A stretch of DNA of 64,000 nucleotides from Stenotrophomonas maltophilia (GTDB taxonomy: Bacteria > Pseudomonadota > Gammaproteobacteria > Xanthomonadales > Xanthomonadaceae). This document shows, piece by piece, positions 43,435 to 53,413 of the stretch; the first letter of the stretch is position 1; each line of letters begins with the position of its first letter. The notes under the pieces are model-generated. The model ran no database searches, had not been told where the DNA came from, and was given only the letters and a program-made list of their open reading frames with translations. The stretch lies in the NCBI RefSeq assembly GCF_003205835.1, contig NZ_CP029773.1, forward strand, positions 2,884,501-2,948,500, written 5' to 3'. The translations under genes were made by a program, and so were the position numbers.

Positions 43435-44115
43435 ATGTCCTCTCCCGTCCTGCCCTGGAATGGCACGCTGCTGCTGGATGCTCACGTGGCCGTGCTGCAG
43501 GGCCACGCTGGTGGCAGCGATACGCACGCACACTACGCCCATCAACTGTTGCTGAGCGACGGCGCGCCCTGGCAGGTCGAGGTCGATGGCGTGCAGCAGC
43601 AGGGCCAACGGCTGTGGCTGCCGTCATTCCAGCCGCACGCAATCCTGTCGGCGCCGGAAGCGGGCTGCACGGTGTTCCTTGAACCGGCACATGCCGATCC
43701 CGGGCAGATCCAGCAGCACCTGCACGCGCTGCCGGGCAACGCGCTGGCGCTGCACGACTGGTTGCCACGGCTGAGCCGCCCGCAACCGCTGGACCGCCGC
43801 GTGCAGGCAGCGCTGTCCCGTATCGCCGAGCACCTGCCCGGCCCGGTGCCGGCTGCCGATATCGCCGAGGCGGCACATCTGTCGACCAGCCAGCTGCATC
43901 GGCGCTTCCAGTCCGATCTGGCGGTGACCCTGCGCGGCTGGGTGCTGTGGCAACGGCTGCGCAGCGCACTGATGCATCATCTGCGCGGGCACAGCCTGAC
44001 CGACAGCGCGCACGCGGCCGGATTCGCTGACCTGGCCCATCTGTCGCGCAGCCTGCGCCGCATGTTCGGCATCGGTGCCGCACAGCTGCAGGGCCTGCAG
44101 CTGCAGGCGGCCTGA
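43435..44115 (+). CDS. Small AraC-family transcriptional regulator
   Basis: The protein has 226 residues from ATG 43435. A short cupin-like sensor part (LLLDAHVAVLQGHAGGSDTH; the pattern HAHYAHQLLLSDG) precedes the AraC DNA-binding domain: ADIAEAAHLSTSQLHRRFQS and the second helix pair LTDSAHAAGFADLAHLSRSL, ending RRMFGIGAAQL. The start is uncertain: no clear Shine-Dalgarno sequence is seen, and an in-frame ATG at 43411 lies inside a repeat hairpin. It is convergent with the desaturase-family gene (9-bp gap). Confidence 0.82.
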   Translation: MSSPVLPWNGTLLLDAHVAVLQGHAGGSDTHAHYAHQLLLSDGAPWQVEVDGVQQQGQRLWLPSFQPHAILSAPEAGCTVFLEPAHADPGQIQQHLHALPGNALALHDWLPRLSRPQPLDRRVQAALSRIAEHLPGPVPAADIAEAAHLSTSQLHRRFQSDLAVTLRGWVLWQRLRSALMHHLRGHSLTDSAHAAGFADLAHLSRSLRRMFGIGAAQLQGLQLQAA

Positions 44116-44124
44116 CACGGCCGA

Positions 44125-45015
44125 TCATCCGCGCCTGCGCAATCCTTCCGGCAACTCCGGCACCTCGCCATGCGGCAGTTCGCGGAACGGCGCCAGCAGC
44201 TGCCCGGGGTAATCGCGCGGATAGTCCGGTTGGCTGCCGATGCCGAGGTCGCGTTGCTGCAGCCGATAGCCGGGCGCATCGAAGGCGGTCCCCAGCAGAT
44301 GATCCCAGACAGTCAGGAACAGGCCGAAGTTGACGTCGCCGGCGGTGCCGTAACGCATGTGGTGGAAGCGGTGCAGCGGTGCCCAGGCCATCACCCGGCC
44401 CAGCACGCCCGGGCGCATGTCCACGTTGGAATGCTGCAGCAGCAGCTGGATGGCAATGGCGAACGCCAGCACCACGGCCACCGGCATCGGCAGGCCCAAC
44501 AGCAGCAGCGGCAGCACGCCGCCGACTGCTTCGGCCGCCTGGTGCAACGGGTGCTTCATCAGGCCATTGAAGCCGTACATGCGGGTGACGCTGTGATGTA
44601 CCGCGTGCAGCCGCCACAACCAGCCGATGCGATGGCTGGCGTAGTGCACCAGGGTGATGCCGAGATCGGCGCAGATGATGGCCAGCAGCACCTGCAGCGC
44701 GAATGGCCACTGCAGCGGCCAGGCCTGCCACGGAATGATGGCTGCCAGCAGCGGCACCGCCGCGATCGACAGCAGATTCAGGCTCTCGTTGACCAGCGCA
44801 TGCAGGGTGTCACGCAGGCTGTCGCCGTGGTCATGGTTGAACGCAGGGTCATAGGGCCACACGCGTTCGGCGGCGAACGAAATCGCGATGGCGACCGCCA
44901 GCAAGGCCAGCAGCCATAGCGGATCACCGTGCAGGTGGCCGACCCAGACGACGGCAGCAGCGACGAAGCCCAGCAGGAACAACGGGGCATACAGGCGGAG
45001 CATCCAGTGCTTCAT
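44125..45015 (-). CDS. Sterol desaturase / fatty-acid hydroxylase family membrane protein
   Basis: The protein has 296 residues from ATG 45015. Several transmembrane helices at the N-terminal side (LYAPLFLLGFVAAAVVWVG; LWLLALLAVAIAISFAA) are followed by the His clusters of the di-iron hydroxylase family: HYASHR, HAVHHS and HRFHH. The later cluster also has FLTVWDHLLGT, which is typical. The substrate is probably a lipid or other hydrophobic compound and cannot be told. The gene faces away from a LysR regulator at 45233, with a 217-bp gap that contains two repeat hairpins. Confidence 0.88.
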   Translation of the reverse strand: MKHWMLRLYAPLFLLGFVAAAVVWVGHLHGDPLWLLALLAVAIAISFAAERVWPYDPAFNHDHGDSLRDTLHALVNESLNLLSIAAVPLLAAIIPWQAWPLQWPFALQVLLAIICADLGITLVHYASHRIGWLWRLHAVHHSVTRMYGFNGLMKHPLHQAAEAVGGVLPLLLLGLPMPVAVVLAFAIAIQLLLQHSNVDMRPGVLGRVMAWAPLHRFHHMRYGTAGDVNFGLFLTVWDHLLGTAFDAPGYRLQQRDLGIGSQPDYPRDYPGQLLAPFRELPHGEVPELPEGLRRRG

Positions 45016-45133
45016 GGGCAATCCGGAAAGTGAGGGGCCTTCATGCTGGCGCGGCGTATGGGGCGCCGGCTTGAACAAACGGCGCAAGCGCGTGCTGCGG
45101 GTGGATGCCGAGCTTGGTCGGCACCGTGTTCCT

Positions 45134-45202
45134 GCATCCACGCATGGCGTGGATCTACCGATTCGCTCCGCCTTCCCACATCCACGCATGGCGTGGATCT
45201 AC
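45134..45202. repeat. Two GCATCCACGC-type SMAG hairpins
   Basis: ATCCACGCATGGCGTGGATCTAC occurs twice, at about 45136-45158 and 45180-45202. It is the same unit as the copy at 43403. They lie in the gap between the desaturase-family gene and the LysR gene, upstream of the latter. Confidence 0.8.
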
Positions 45203-45232
45203 AATGGCGCCCTCATCGCGCCCGGGACCGGC

Positions 45233-46138
45233 ATGGATTCCTTCAACCTGATGCGCGCCTTCCGCCGCATCGTCGAACGCGGCGGGCTGGCCCGCGCCGC
45301 CGAAGACCTGGGCATGTCACCGGCCGGCCTGAGCAAGCAGCTGCGCACGCTGGAAGCGCATCTGGGCGTGGTACTGCTGCAGCGGACCACGCGGCGCATG
45401 AGCCTGACCGAGACCGGCCACGCCTATTACCGCGAATGCTGCCGCCTGCTCGACGAGCTGGATGCATTGGAACGTGGCATCGCCGAACAGCGTGGCGACG
45501 TGGCCGGGCGCCTGCGTGTCAATGCGCCGCAGTCGTTCGCGCTGAGCACGCTGTCGCCGCTGCTGCCACGCTTCCTGCAGCAGCATCCGCAGCTGTCGCT
45601 GGACCTTGTGATGGAAGACCGCCTGCTCGATGCGGTCGGCGAAGGTTTCGATGTGTCGCTGCGGTTGCGTGCCGAGCTGGACGACTCGCGACTGGTAGCG
45701 CGCCGTTTGGCCTCGTTGCAGCAGGTGCTGTGCGCTGCCCCGTCCTACCTGCGGCAGCATCCGGCACCGCAGGCGGTGGACGATCTGCAGGCGCACAGCG
45801 TGCTGGCCTACAGCCTGTCCGACTCGCCCGGCAGCTGGCCGCTGCTCGGCCCTGATGGGCAGGTAACGATCACCCTGCCGGCGCGCGTCACCGTCAACAA
45901 CAGCCTGCTGCTGCGCGACCTGCTGGTGGCCGGCATGGGCATCGGCGCCCTGCCCTCGTTCCTGGCGGCACCGGCGCTGGCCCGTGGCGAACTGCAGCAG
46001 GTGCTGCCCGACCACCGCTATCCACCACGCTTCGTGCATGCGGTCTACCCCACCTCGCGCCACCTGCAGCCCAAGGTGCGTGCCTTCATCGACTTCCTGC
46101 ACGCCGAGCTGCCCGGCTGCGCTGGCCTGGATTCGTAA
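45233..46138 (+). CDS. LysR-family transcriptional regulator
   Basis: The protein has 301 residues from ATG 45233. The helix-turn-helix at the N-terminus reads FNLMRAFRRIVERGGLARAA and EDLGMSPAGLSKQLRTLEAH. The effector domain follows, with GRLRVNAPQSFALSTLSPLL and DVSLRLRAELDDSRLVARRL, then [20 protein letters not shown]. It is of the CrgA/DsdC-like group. Possible targets are the divergent desaturase-family gene or the DsbA-like gene downstream (92-bp gap). Neither can be decided from the sequence. Confidence 0.88.
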   Translation: MDSFNLMRAFRRIVERGGLARAAEDLGMSPAGLSKQLRTLEAHLGVVLLQRTTRRMSLTETGHAYYRECCRLLDELDALERGIAEQRGDVAGRLRVNAPQSFALSTLSPLLPRFLQQHPQLSLDLVMEDRLLDAVGEGFDVSLRLRAELDDSRLVARRLASLQQVLCAAPSYLRQHPAPQAVDDLQAHSVLAYSLSDSPGSWPLLGPDGQVTITLPARVTVNNSLLLRDLLVAGMGIGALPSFLAAPALARGELQQVLPDHRYPPRFVHAVYPTSRHLQPKVRAFIDFLHAELPGCAGLDS

Positions 46139-46230
46139 CCGCCAGCGAAAACTGAGCTGCCCGCGGCGTGCTGTTTCAGCCACGCCGCGCTGCCTACTCT
46201 GCCGCCTCCCCTCTCACCGATGGCAGGCAG

Positions 46231-46881
46231 ATGTCTTCCGTTCCTTCCCCCGCCACCGCCGCGCCGGTGGTCGATTTCTTCCACGACGTGGTCTGCGGCT
46301 GGTGCTTCGTGCTGGCCCCGCGCCTGCAGCAGGTCTCCGCCGAACTCGGCATCCAGGTGCGTCACCGCAGCTTCGTGCTGCAGGACTCGCGCGCGCAGAT
46401 GGTCGAGGTGTTCGGCTCGATGGAGCGCGCCAAGGCGATCATCCTGCGCCACTGGACCGACTGCGCCGCGCATGAAGACAGCGCGCGCATCGATATCGAA
46501 GGCATGCGCGCACAGGACTTCGAGTATCCGTCCGGCTGGCTCGGCGCACTGGCCTGCCAGGCCGCCGGCGTGCTCGGCGGCAATGATGCCCATGGCGCGA
46601 TGTTCGACGCGGTGCAATGGGCGCACCTGCACCAGCACCGCAACATCGGCGATGCCGAAGTACTGCTGGATATCGCAGAAACGCTGGGCCACCCACGTGG
46701 CGCCTTCGCTGACCACATGCATGGCGACGCAGTGCGCCAGCGCGTGCAGGCCGACCGTGCCGACGCCGCTGCCCTCGGCATCCGTTCCATTCCCACCGTG
46801 ATCGGCGGCAACGGCCTGCGCCTGCAGACCCTGCCGCTGCCGCAACTGCGCCAGGCCCTGGCGCACCTGGTCGCGGCCTGA
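46231..46881 (+). CDS. DsbA-family thioredoxin-fold oxidoreductase (FrnE-like)
   Basis: The protein has 216 residues from ATG 46231, with no signal peptide, so it acts in the cytoplasm. The thioredoxin-fold opening VVDFFHDVVCGWCFVLAPRL has a CGWC active site. A helical insert and the cis-Pro segment GIRSIPTVIGGNGL follow, as in DsbA/FrnE family members. They perform thiol-disulfide exchange or use glutathione. The following cyclase-family gene starts 32 bases after its stop, so the two probably share a transcript. Confidence 0.85.
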   Translation: MSSVPSPATAAPVVDFFHDVVCGWCFVLAPRLQQVSAELGIQVRHRSFVLQDSRAQMVEVFGSMERAKAIILRHWTDCAAHEDSARIDIEGMRAQDFEYPSGWLGALACQAAGVLGGNDAHGAMFDAVQWAHLHQHRNIGDAEVLLDIAETLGHPRGAFADHMHGDAVRQRVQADRADAAALGIRSIPTVIGGNGLRLQTLPLPQLRQALAHLVAA

Positions 46882-46913
46882 GCCGCACCATCCCCACCCC
46901 AAGGAGATTCCCC

Positions 46914-47921
46914 ATGACCCCACGTACCCTGGCCACCGCGCTGGCCCTGCTGCTGGCCGGCACCGCCGCTTCCACCACCGTGTCCGCGCACGAACGCGTT
47001 CCCTCCGGCCAGCAGGTCGGCACCAGCCCCTGGGGGCCGAAGGACGAGATCGGCCGCCTCAACCTGATCACCGAGGCCTCGCGTGCGGCGATCCTGTCGC
47101 GGGTCAGCGGCGGCAAGGCCTATGACCTGGCCACCGAATACTACGTCGGCATGCCCAGCTGGCAGGATGCCGGCGACCCGCACTACCAGTTCTGGATGAC
47201 CCACACCCCGCGCGGCACGGTGATGGATGATCCGATGGGCGTGGGTGAAACCATGAACCTCACCCGCAGCTACACCGGCACCGCGTTCTCGATGTACAGC
47301 CACACCGGCACCCACATCGATGCGCTGAACCACTTCGGCATCCACGGAAAGATCTGGAACGGCTTCGAGGCCGACAAGCACCTCGGTGACCGTGGCTGGA
47401 ATGTCACCGGCATCGAGAAATTCCCGCCGCTGATCGCGCGTGGCGTGCTGATCGACGTGGCCGGCGCCAAGGGCGTGGACATGCTGCCTGACAGCTACCG
47501 CGTCACCCGCCAGGACCTGAAGGATGCGCTGGCACGCCAGCAGGTGAAGCTGCAGCAGGGCGACGTGGTGCTGATCCGCACCGGCCGCATGCGCCTGTTC
47601 GAACAGCCCAAGGCCTACATGGCCAACCCGCCGGGCATGGGCCTGGACGCGGCGCGCTTCCTGGTGGAGGACAGCGGCGCGATGATCGTCGGCGCCGACA
47701 ACCTCAGCTTCGAGACCTTCCCCTCGGAGGTGTCCGACGACTACGTGCCGCTGCACACCTACCTGCTGGCCCAGCAGGGCGCGCCGATCATCGAGCTGGT
47801 GGCGCTGGACGAACTGGCCCGCGACAAGGTCTACGAATTCGCCTTCATCGGCGGCCCGCTGAAGATCCGCGGCGGTGATGCCGCGCCGCTGCGCCCGGTC
47901 GCGCTGCCGGTGCGCCCGTAA
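46914..47921 (+). CDS. Secreted cyclase-family metal hydrolase (kynurenine-formamidase-like)
   Basis: The protein has 335 residues with a signal peptide (ATALALLLAGTAASTTVSA). The putative-cyclase family motif HTGTHIDALNHFG, with its metal-binding His and Asp, is present, and IGRLNLITEASRAAIL lies at the front. DVVLIRTGRM and a final IIELVALDELARD segment complete the fold. Family members hydrolyse amides or cyclise small metabolites with a divalent metal. A periplasmic location makes N-formylkynurenine an unlikely substrate. AAGGAG precedes the ATG. Confidence 0.83.
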   Translation: MTPRTLATALALLLAGTAASTTVSAHERVPSGQQVGTSPWGPKDEIGRLNLITEASRAAILSRVSGGKAYDLATEYYVGMPSWQDAGDPHYQFWMTHTPRGTVMDDPMGVGETMNLTRSYTGTAFSMYSHTGTHIDALNHFGIHGKIWNGFEADKHLGDRGWNVTGIEKFPPLIARGVLIDVAGAKGVDMLPDSYRVTRQDLKDALARQQVKLQQGDVVLIRTGRMRLFEQPKAYMANPPGMGLDAARFLVEDSGAMIVGADNLSFETFPSEVSDDYVPLHTYLLAQQGAPIIELVALDELARDKVYEFAFIGGPLKIRGGDAAPLRPVALPVRP

Positions 47922-47975
47922 CCGGGGCCTGCGGGGGTGCCGCCCCTGGTCGGCATTCCGTCCCATGCCGGGTGG

Positions 47976-47995
47976 GTGCCGACCTTGGTCGGCAC
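47976..47995. repeat. GTGCCGACC hairpin repeat
   Basis: GTGCCGACCTTGGTCGGCAC is a perfect stem of 9 bp with a TT centre, related to the GTGTCGACC unit in the 104-bp tandem array at 34250. It lies after the cyclase-family gene, where it may end that transcript. Confidence 0.75.
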
Positions 47996-48039
47996 TCCTT
48001 TACCCCTTCAGCAACCTGAAACCCGACCTTCCGATTTCA

Positions 48040-48053
48040 TTAGTAATTCTACT
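48040..48053 (+). promoter_or_regulatory. LexA (SOS) operator of the imu cassette
   Basis: TTAGTAATTCTACT matches the TTAG-N6-TACT core of the LexA box known from Xanthomonadaceae. It lies 129 bases upstream of imuA, and no other gene start lies between them. SOS control of imuA-imuB-dnaE2 is established in related bacteria. Confidence 0.72.
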
Positions 48054-48181
48054 CACAAGGCGAGTAGCATGTCCGGTCTCAGCCCCTGATACCGGCCCGT
48101 CGATACTCGCGCCATGCCCGCCGTTTACGCCCGCTCCTGCCGCTTCCAGCCCGCCCGGCGCCTCCCTTGGAGGACCGGCTG

Positions 48182-48796
48182 ATGGGTGCCGTCGTCGCCC
48201 TCGACCGGCTGCTGGACGGGCGCCAGCTGTGGCGCGGCCCGGCTCGCCAGGGACCGGCCAGCGACCACCTGGCCAGCGGTCACCCGGCACTGGACGCACG
48301 CCTGCCCGGCGGTGGCTGGCCGGCCAGCGGGCTGTGCGAGGTGCTGCAGGCCGCGCCCGGCGTGGGCGAGCTGGCCCTGGTCTGGCCGGCGCTGGCGAAG
48401 CTGAGCCAGCGCGACCGCCCGATCGTGCTGGTCGCCCCGCCCTACCGCCCGCATGCCCCGGCCTGGGCTGCAGCCGGGCTGGACCTGGCCCAGCTGCAGA
48501 TCATCCACGCCGCGCCGAAGCAGGCGTTGTGGGCTGCCGAACAGTGCCTGCGCTCGGCCGCCTGCGCGGCGGTACTGTGCTGGCCACACCAGGCCGACGA
48601 CCGCTCACTGCGCCGCCTGCAGGTGGCTGCCGACAGCGGCCAGTGCCTGGGCTTCGTGTTCCGCGAGGCGCAGGCAGCGCGCAACCCCTCCCCGGCCAGC
48701 CTGCGCCTGCAGCTCGACCACGGCCAGGTACGGGTGCTGAAGTGCCGTGGCGGCCTGCCACCCGCACAGCCGTTGCCACTGGCCATCGCCCACTGA
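48182..48796 (+). CDS. imuA: ImuA, SulA/RecA-like translesion synthesis factor
   Basis: The protein has 204 residues. I chose ATG 48182 because GGAGG lies 8 bases upstream. ImuA works with ImuB and DnaE2 in error-prone bypass of DNA lesions. The sequence has the family's opening ASGHPALDARLPGGGWPASG, the following LCEVLQAAPGVGELALVWPA, and the region QALWAAEQCLRSAACAAVLC WP. These resemble RecA/SulA core strands, without a full Walker A. It is the first gene of the cassette; the imuB start lies 10 bases after its stop. Confidence 0.9.
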   Translation: MGAVVALDRLLDGRQLWRGPARQGPASDHLASGHPALDARLPGGGWPASGLCEVLQAAPGVGELALVWPALAKLSQRDRPIVLVAPPYRPHAPAWAAAGLDLAQLQIIHAAPKQALWAAEQCLRSAACAAVLCWPHQADDRSLRRLQVAADSGQCLGFVFREAQAARNPSPASLRLQLDHGQVRVLKCRGGLPPAQPLPLAIAH

Positions 48797-48805
48797 GGCT
48801 GCGCC

Positions 48806-50215
48806 ATGCATTGGGCCTGCCTGTTGTTGCCGCAGCTGGCGCTGGACAGCGTACTGCGCCTGCAGCCGGACCCGCAGCGGCCACTGGTGCTGCTGCAGGG
48901 GCCGGTACAGCGCCGCGTGCTGCGTGCGGTCAGCCCGTCGGCACGCGCAGCGGGGCTGCGCCCGGGCATGCTGCTGTCGGCTGCGCAGGTGCTGGTGCAG
49001 GACATGCACCTGCACGACTACGACCCGAACGCCGAACAGCACACCCGGCAACTGCTGGCCAGCTGGGCCTACGCCTACAGCTCGCAGGTCAGCCTCGATT
49101 TTCCGCACGCGCTGGTCATGGAGATCGGAGCCAGTCGCGCCCTGTTCGGTGACTGGCTGACGATCGAAAAGCGCCTGCGCGGCGAACTGCATGAGCTTGG
49201 TTTCCGCCATCGCCTGGTGGCCGCACCCACCGCGCATGCCGCGCGCGTGCTGGCCAACGTCCACGACGGCCTCGGCATCGATGCGCAGCAGCTGCCAGCA
49301 GCACTGGCGCAGCTGCCGTTGCCGCGTTGCGGCCTGCCCAGCGACGCGGTGACCGTGCTCGGTCGTTCCGGGCTGCGCACGCTGGGTGCGGTGCTCGAAC
49401 TGCCGCGCGACAGCCTGGCCCGGCGCTTCTCACCCGAGGTACTGCAGCAACTGGATGCGCTGCGCGGCCTGCCCACCGCGCCACTGCGTTACTACCAGCC
49501 ACCGGACCGTTTCGATGCGCGCATCGAATTCGAATACGAGATCGAATCCAGCCAGGCCCTGCTGTTCCCGCTGCGTCGCCTGCTGCTGGACCTGGCCGCG
49601 TTCCTGTGTTCGCGCGATGGCGGCGTGCAGCGCTTCGACCTGCATTTCGAGCATGACCTGCTGCCGGCCAGCGTGCTGACCATCGGCCTGCTGGCACCCG
49701 AGCGCGATCCCGCGCTGTTGTTCGAGATCGCACGCAACCGCATGGAAGCGTTCGCCCTGCCGGCCGGCAGCCGCGCACTGCGCCTGCAGGCCGAGCAACT
49801 GCCACCGTTCGTGCCCGCCGCGCGTGACCTGTTCGACACCCGGCCGGCACAGGCGATGCCCTGGAACCAGCTGCGCGAGCGCCTGCGGGCGCGGCTGGGC
49901 GATGACGCCGTGCAACCGCTGGCGGTGCAGGCCGACCATCGCCCCGAACGCGCCAATGGCACCCAGCCCGCGGCCAAGCCTCCATCGTACTGGCCGCTGC
50001 GCCCCGGTTGGCTGCTGGACACGCCGCAACCGCTGCGTGATCCGCGCCTGCGTATCATCGCCGGGCCGGAGCGGATCGAATCGGGCTGGTGGGACCAGGC
50101 CGATGCGCGCCGCGACTACTACGTGGTGGAAACCGCACACGGCCAGCGCGGCTGGGCGTTCCGCACACGCAATGATCCGCATGCGCCGTGGATGCTGCAC
50201 GGCTGGTTCGGCTGA
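48806..50215 (+). CDS. imuB: ImuB, Y-family polymerase-like hub protein
   Basis: The protein has 469 residues. ImuB resembles Y-family polymerases but lacks their catalytic carboxylates, and it links DnaE2 to the sliding clamp. The opening MHWACLLLPQLALDSVLRLQ replaces the usual D-x-D active-site strand. Then come AAGLRPGMLLSAAQVL, ALVMEIGASRALFGDW, and a helix-hairpin-helix stretch (GLRTLGAVLELPRDSLARRF). The C-terminus contains RDYYVVETAHGQRGWAFR, as in other ImuB proteins. It is followed by dnaE2 with a 6-bp gap. Confidence 0.93.
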   Translation: MHWACLLLPQLALDSVLRLQPDPQRPLVLLQGPVQRRVLRAVSPSARAAGLRPGMLLSAAQVLVQDMHLHDYDPNAEQHTRQLLASWAYAYSSQVSLDFPHALVMEIGASRALFGDWLTIEKRLRGELHELGFRHRLVAAPTAHAARVLANVHDGLGIDAQQLPAALAQLPLPRCGLPSDAVTVLGRSGLRTLGAVLELPRDSLARRFSPEVLQQLDALRGLPTAPLRYYQPPDRFDARIEFEYEIESSQALLFPLRRLLLDLAAFLCSRDGGVQRFDLHFEHDLLPASVLTIGLLAPERDPALLFEIARNRMEAFALPAGSRALRLQAEQLPPFVPAARDLFDTRPAQAMPWNQLRERLRARLGDDAVQPLAVQADHRPERANGTQPAAKPPSYWPLRPGWLLDTPQPLRDPRLRIIAGPERIESGWWDQADARRDYYVVETAHGQRGWAFRTRNDPHAPWMLHGWFG

Positions 50216-50221
50216 GCCGCC

Positions 50222-53200
50222 ATGCACAACGAACTGCCCGGCTACGCTGAACTGCACTGCCTGTCGGCCTTCAGTTTCCAGCGTGGCGCCTCGATTGCCG
50301 AAGAACTGTTCGCGCGCGCTGCCGGCCAGGGCTACCGCGCGTTGGCGATCACCGACGAATGCTCGCTGGCCGGCATCGTGCGTGCCTGGCAGGCGGCGAA
50401 GACGCATGGCGTGGCGCTGATCGTCGGCGCCGAATTCCAGGTCGAGGACGGGCCGAAGCTGGCCCTGCTGTGCACCGACCAGGCCGCCTATGCCGGCTTG
50501 TGCCAGTTGATCACCACTTGCCGGCGGCGCGCGGCCAAGGGCGAATACCGCTGCCTGCGCGAGGACCTGCTCGGCCTGCCCGACGGCCTGCTGTGCCTGT
50601 GGCTGGACCGGCAACCAGCGGCCACCGAACTGGAACTGTTGCGTGCCGGCTTCGATGATCGGCTGTGGTTGGCGGTGGAACTGCACCACGAACACGACGA
50701 CGCACGCCGCCTGCAGCAGCTGCAGGCCTTCGGCGAACGCCACCGCCTGCCGCTGGTCGCCAGTGGTGATGTGCACATGCACGTGCGCCGCCGCCGCGCC
50801 CTGCAGGACACGCTGACTGCGATCCGCCACCGCTGCAGCGTGGCCGAGGCCGGCTGGCGCCTGTTCCCCAACGGCGAGCGCCACCTGCGCCCGCGTACCG
50901 CGCTGGCCCAGCTGTATCCACCCGAATTGCTGGCCGAGACCCTGCGCATCGCCGAGCGCTGCCACTTCACCCTGGAGCAGCTGCAGTACACCTACCCGCG
51001 CGAGCTGGTGCCCGAAGGCCACGACCCGGACAGCTGGCTGCGCGTGCTGGTCGAGCGTGGTATCCCCTGGCGCTGGAAAGGCGGCATCGAACCGGCACAA
51101 CGCAAACAGATCGAGCACGAACTGGCATTGATCCGGGAGAAGAACTACGCCTCGTACTTCCTCACCGTGCAGGACATCGTGCGCTTCGCGCGCAGCCAGG
51201 ACATCCTCTGCCAGGGTCGTGGCTCGGCGGCCAACTCGGCGGTGTGCTTCGTGCTGGGCGTGACCGAGATCGACCCGGCACGCAGCAACCTGCTTTTCGA
51301 GCGCTTCATCTCCGCCGAGCGCGACGAGCCACCGGATATCGATATCGACTTCGAGCACGAGCGCCGCGAGGAAGTGCTGCAGTATGTATTCAAGCGCTAT
51401 GGCCGCGAGCGCGCCGCCCTGACTGCGGTGGCGATCAGCTACCGTGGCCGCAGCGCGATCCGCGACGTGGCCCGCGCGCTCGGCCTGCCGATGGACCAGG
51501 TCAACGAATTGGGGGCGGCGATGGACCACTGGGGCGGCCACGTACCGTTGCCGGAGACCCTGCGCGAGCGCGGCTTCGATCCGGACACGCCGTTGATGCA
51601 GCGCCTGCTGGCACTGACCACCGAACTGATCGACTTCCCCCGCCACCTGTCGCAGCACCCGGGTGGTTTCGTGATCTCCGAGCACCCGCTGTCGACGCTG
51701 GTCCCGGTGGAGAACGCAGCGATGGCCGACCGCACCGTCATCCAGTGGGACAAGGACGACCTCGATGCCACCGGCCTGATGAAGGTCGACTGCCTGGCGT
51801 TGGGCATGCTCACCGCCATCCGCAAGTGCCTGGCCATGCTGCAGCAGCATGGCCTGCACGAAGGACGCATGGATGCGATTCCCGATGAAGACGGCCCGAC
51901 CTACGACATGATCTGCGCCGCCGACACCATCGGCGTGTTCCAGATCGAGTCGCGCGCGCAGATGGCGATGCTGCCGCGCCTGCAGCCACGCGAGTTCTAT
52001 GACCTGGTGATCGAGGTGGCGATCGTGCGCCCCGGCCCGATCCAGGGTGACATGGTCCATCCTTACCTTGAGCGGCGGCGGATCCTGCGTGAACAGGGAC
52101 CGGACGCGTTGAACGACCCGGACAACCCGCTCTACCCGCCACAGCTGAAGCGCGTGTTCGCGCGCACCCTCGGCGTGCCGCTGTTCCAGGAACAGGTGAT
52201 GCAGCTGGCGGTGGATGCGGCCGGCTACACCCCGGGCGAGGCCGATGCCCTGCGCCGCTCGATGGCGGCGTGGAAACGCCGTGGCGGCCTGGAACCGCAT
52301 CGCGAGAAGCTGCTGGCCGGCATGCTCAAGAACGGCTTCAGCCGCGAATACGGCGAGCACCTGTTCGAGCAGATCAAGGGATTCGGCGATTACGGTTTCC
52401 CGGAAAGCCACGCTGCCAGTTTCGCCCTGCTGACCTATGCCAGCTGCTGGCTGAAGTGCCATCACCCGGCCGCGTTCACCGCCAGCCTGATCAACAGCCA
52501 GCCGCTGGGCTTCTACAGCCCCGACCAGCTGCTGCAGGACGCGCGCCGGCATGGCATCCGCGTGCTGCCGGTGGACGTGCGCCACAGCGACTGGGACTGC
52601 ACGCTGGATTTCAGCAAGGGGCCGGCGGCGATCCGGCTCGGCCTGCGCCTGGTCGATGGCTGCAACGAACCCGCCGTGCAGGCCATCATGCGCGAACGTG
52701 CGCAGCGCCCGTTCGACGATGTGGGTGACCTGTGCCAGCGCACCGCCCTGGACCGCCGCCAGCAGGGCCTGCTGGCCGATGCCGGGGCGCTGCGTGGGCT
52801 CAGCGGCCATCGCCATCGTGCACGCTGGGATATCTCCGGCGTGGAGAACCGGCTGCCGCTGTTCGACCAGGCCCGCGCCACCGCCGAAGCCCGCGTGGCG
52901 CTGCCCCTGCCCAGCGCCTGGGAAGACATGCAGGCCGATTACCGCAGCACCGGCACCACGCTGGGCCGCCACCCGATCTCGTTCCTGCGTGCGCAACTGC
53001 GCAGCCGCGGTTGCCTGGATGCCGCACAGCTGGCAGACCACGGCCATGGCCAACGCGTGCGCATCGCCGGCCTGGTACGCATGCGCCAGCGCCCACAGAC
53101 CGCCAGCGGTGTCACCTTCCTCACGCTCGAGGACGAGACCGGCATGGTCAACGCTGTGGTCTGGCGGCACCTGGCCGACCGCCAGCACCGCGTACTGGTC

Positions 53201-53332
53201 GACACCCAGCTGATGCAGATCGACGGCCGCCTGGAACGCGTTGATGGCGTGCAGCATGTCATCGTGCAGCGCATGCACTGCCTGGATGAACTGCTGCAGG
53301 GACTGCGCAGCCACAGCCGCGATTTCCATTGA
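50222..53332 (+). CDS. dnaE2: Error-prone DNA polymerase DnaE2 (ImuC)
   Basis: The protein has 1036 residues, the usual length for DnaE2 (DnaE1 has about 1160). The PHP domain is N-terminal ([28 protein letters not shown]). The polymerase palm carries [16 protein letters not shown] and the metal-binding [16 protein letters not shown]. Further on are [20 protein letters not shown], a helix-hairpin-helix region and an OB fold ([20 protein letters not shown]). DnaE2 extends past lesions with low fidelity. It completes the SOS cassette imuA-imuB-dnaE2. Confidence 0.96.
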   Translation: MHNELPGYAELHCLSAFSFQRGASIAEELFARAAGQGYRALAITDECSLAGIVRAWQAAKTHGVALIVGAEFQVEDGPKLALLCTDQAAYAGLCQLITTCRRRAAKGEYRCLREDLLGLPDGLLCLWLDRQPAATELELLRAGFDDRLWLAVELHHEHDDARRLQQLQAFGERHRLPLVASGDVHMHVRRRRALQDTLTAIRHRCSVAEAGWRLFPNGERHLRPRTALAQLYPPELLAETLRIAERCHFTLEQLQYTYPRELVPEGHDPDSWLRVLVERGIPWRWKGGIEPAQRKQIEHELALIREKNYASYFLTVQDIVRFARSQDILCQGRGSAANSAVCFVLGVTEIDPARSNLLFERFISAERDEPPDIDIDFEHERREEVLQYVFKRYGRERAALTAVAISYRGRSAIRDVARALGLPMDQVNELGAAMDHWGGHVPLPETLRERGFDPDTPLMQRLLALTTELIDFPRHLSQHPGGFVISEHPLSTLVPVENAAMADRTVIQWDKDDLDATGLMKVDCLALGMLTAIRKCLAMLQQHGLHEGRMDAIPDEDGPTYDMICAADTIGVFQIESRAQMAMLPRLQPREFYDLVIEVAIVRPGPIQGDMVHPYLERRRILREQGPDALNDPDNPLYPPQLKRVFARTLGVPLFQEQVMQLAVDAAGYTPGEADALRRSMAAWKRRGGLEPHREKLLAGMLKNGFSREYGEHLFEQIKGFGDYGFPESHAASFALLTYASCWLKCHHPAAFTASLINSQPLGFYSPDQLLQDARRHGIRVLPVDVRHSDWDCTLDFSKGPAAIRLGLRLVDGCNEPAVQAIMRERAQRPFDDVGDLCQRTALDRRQQGLLADAGALRGLSGHRHRARWDISGVENRLPLFDQARATAEARVALPLPSAWEDMQADYRSTGTTLGRHPISFLRAQLRSRGCLDAAQLADHGHGQRVRIAGLVRMRQRPQTASGVTFLTLEDETGMVNAVVWRHLADRQHRVLVDTQLMQIDGRLERVDGVQHVIVQRMHCLDELLQGLRSHSRDFH

Positions 53333-53413
53333 CGATACACAACGTCACACAACGAACTGGCCATTGCCGGTCCGCATCCGCTATCGTCGGCACATCCAAG
53401 GAAGGACGACGCC

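Noticed and set aside
49430..53329. 1299-codon open frame on the minus strand opposite imuB and dnaE2
   Set aside because: It is an antisense shadow: the plus-strand frames carry the ImuB and DnaE2 motifs (for example PPDIDIDF), and the shadow has a low-complexity composition and spans two real genes.
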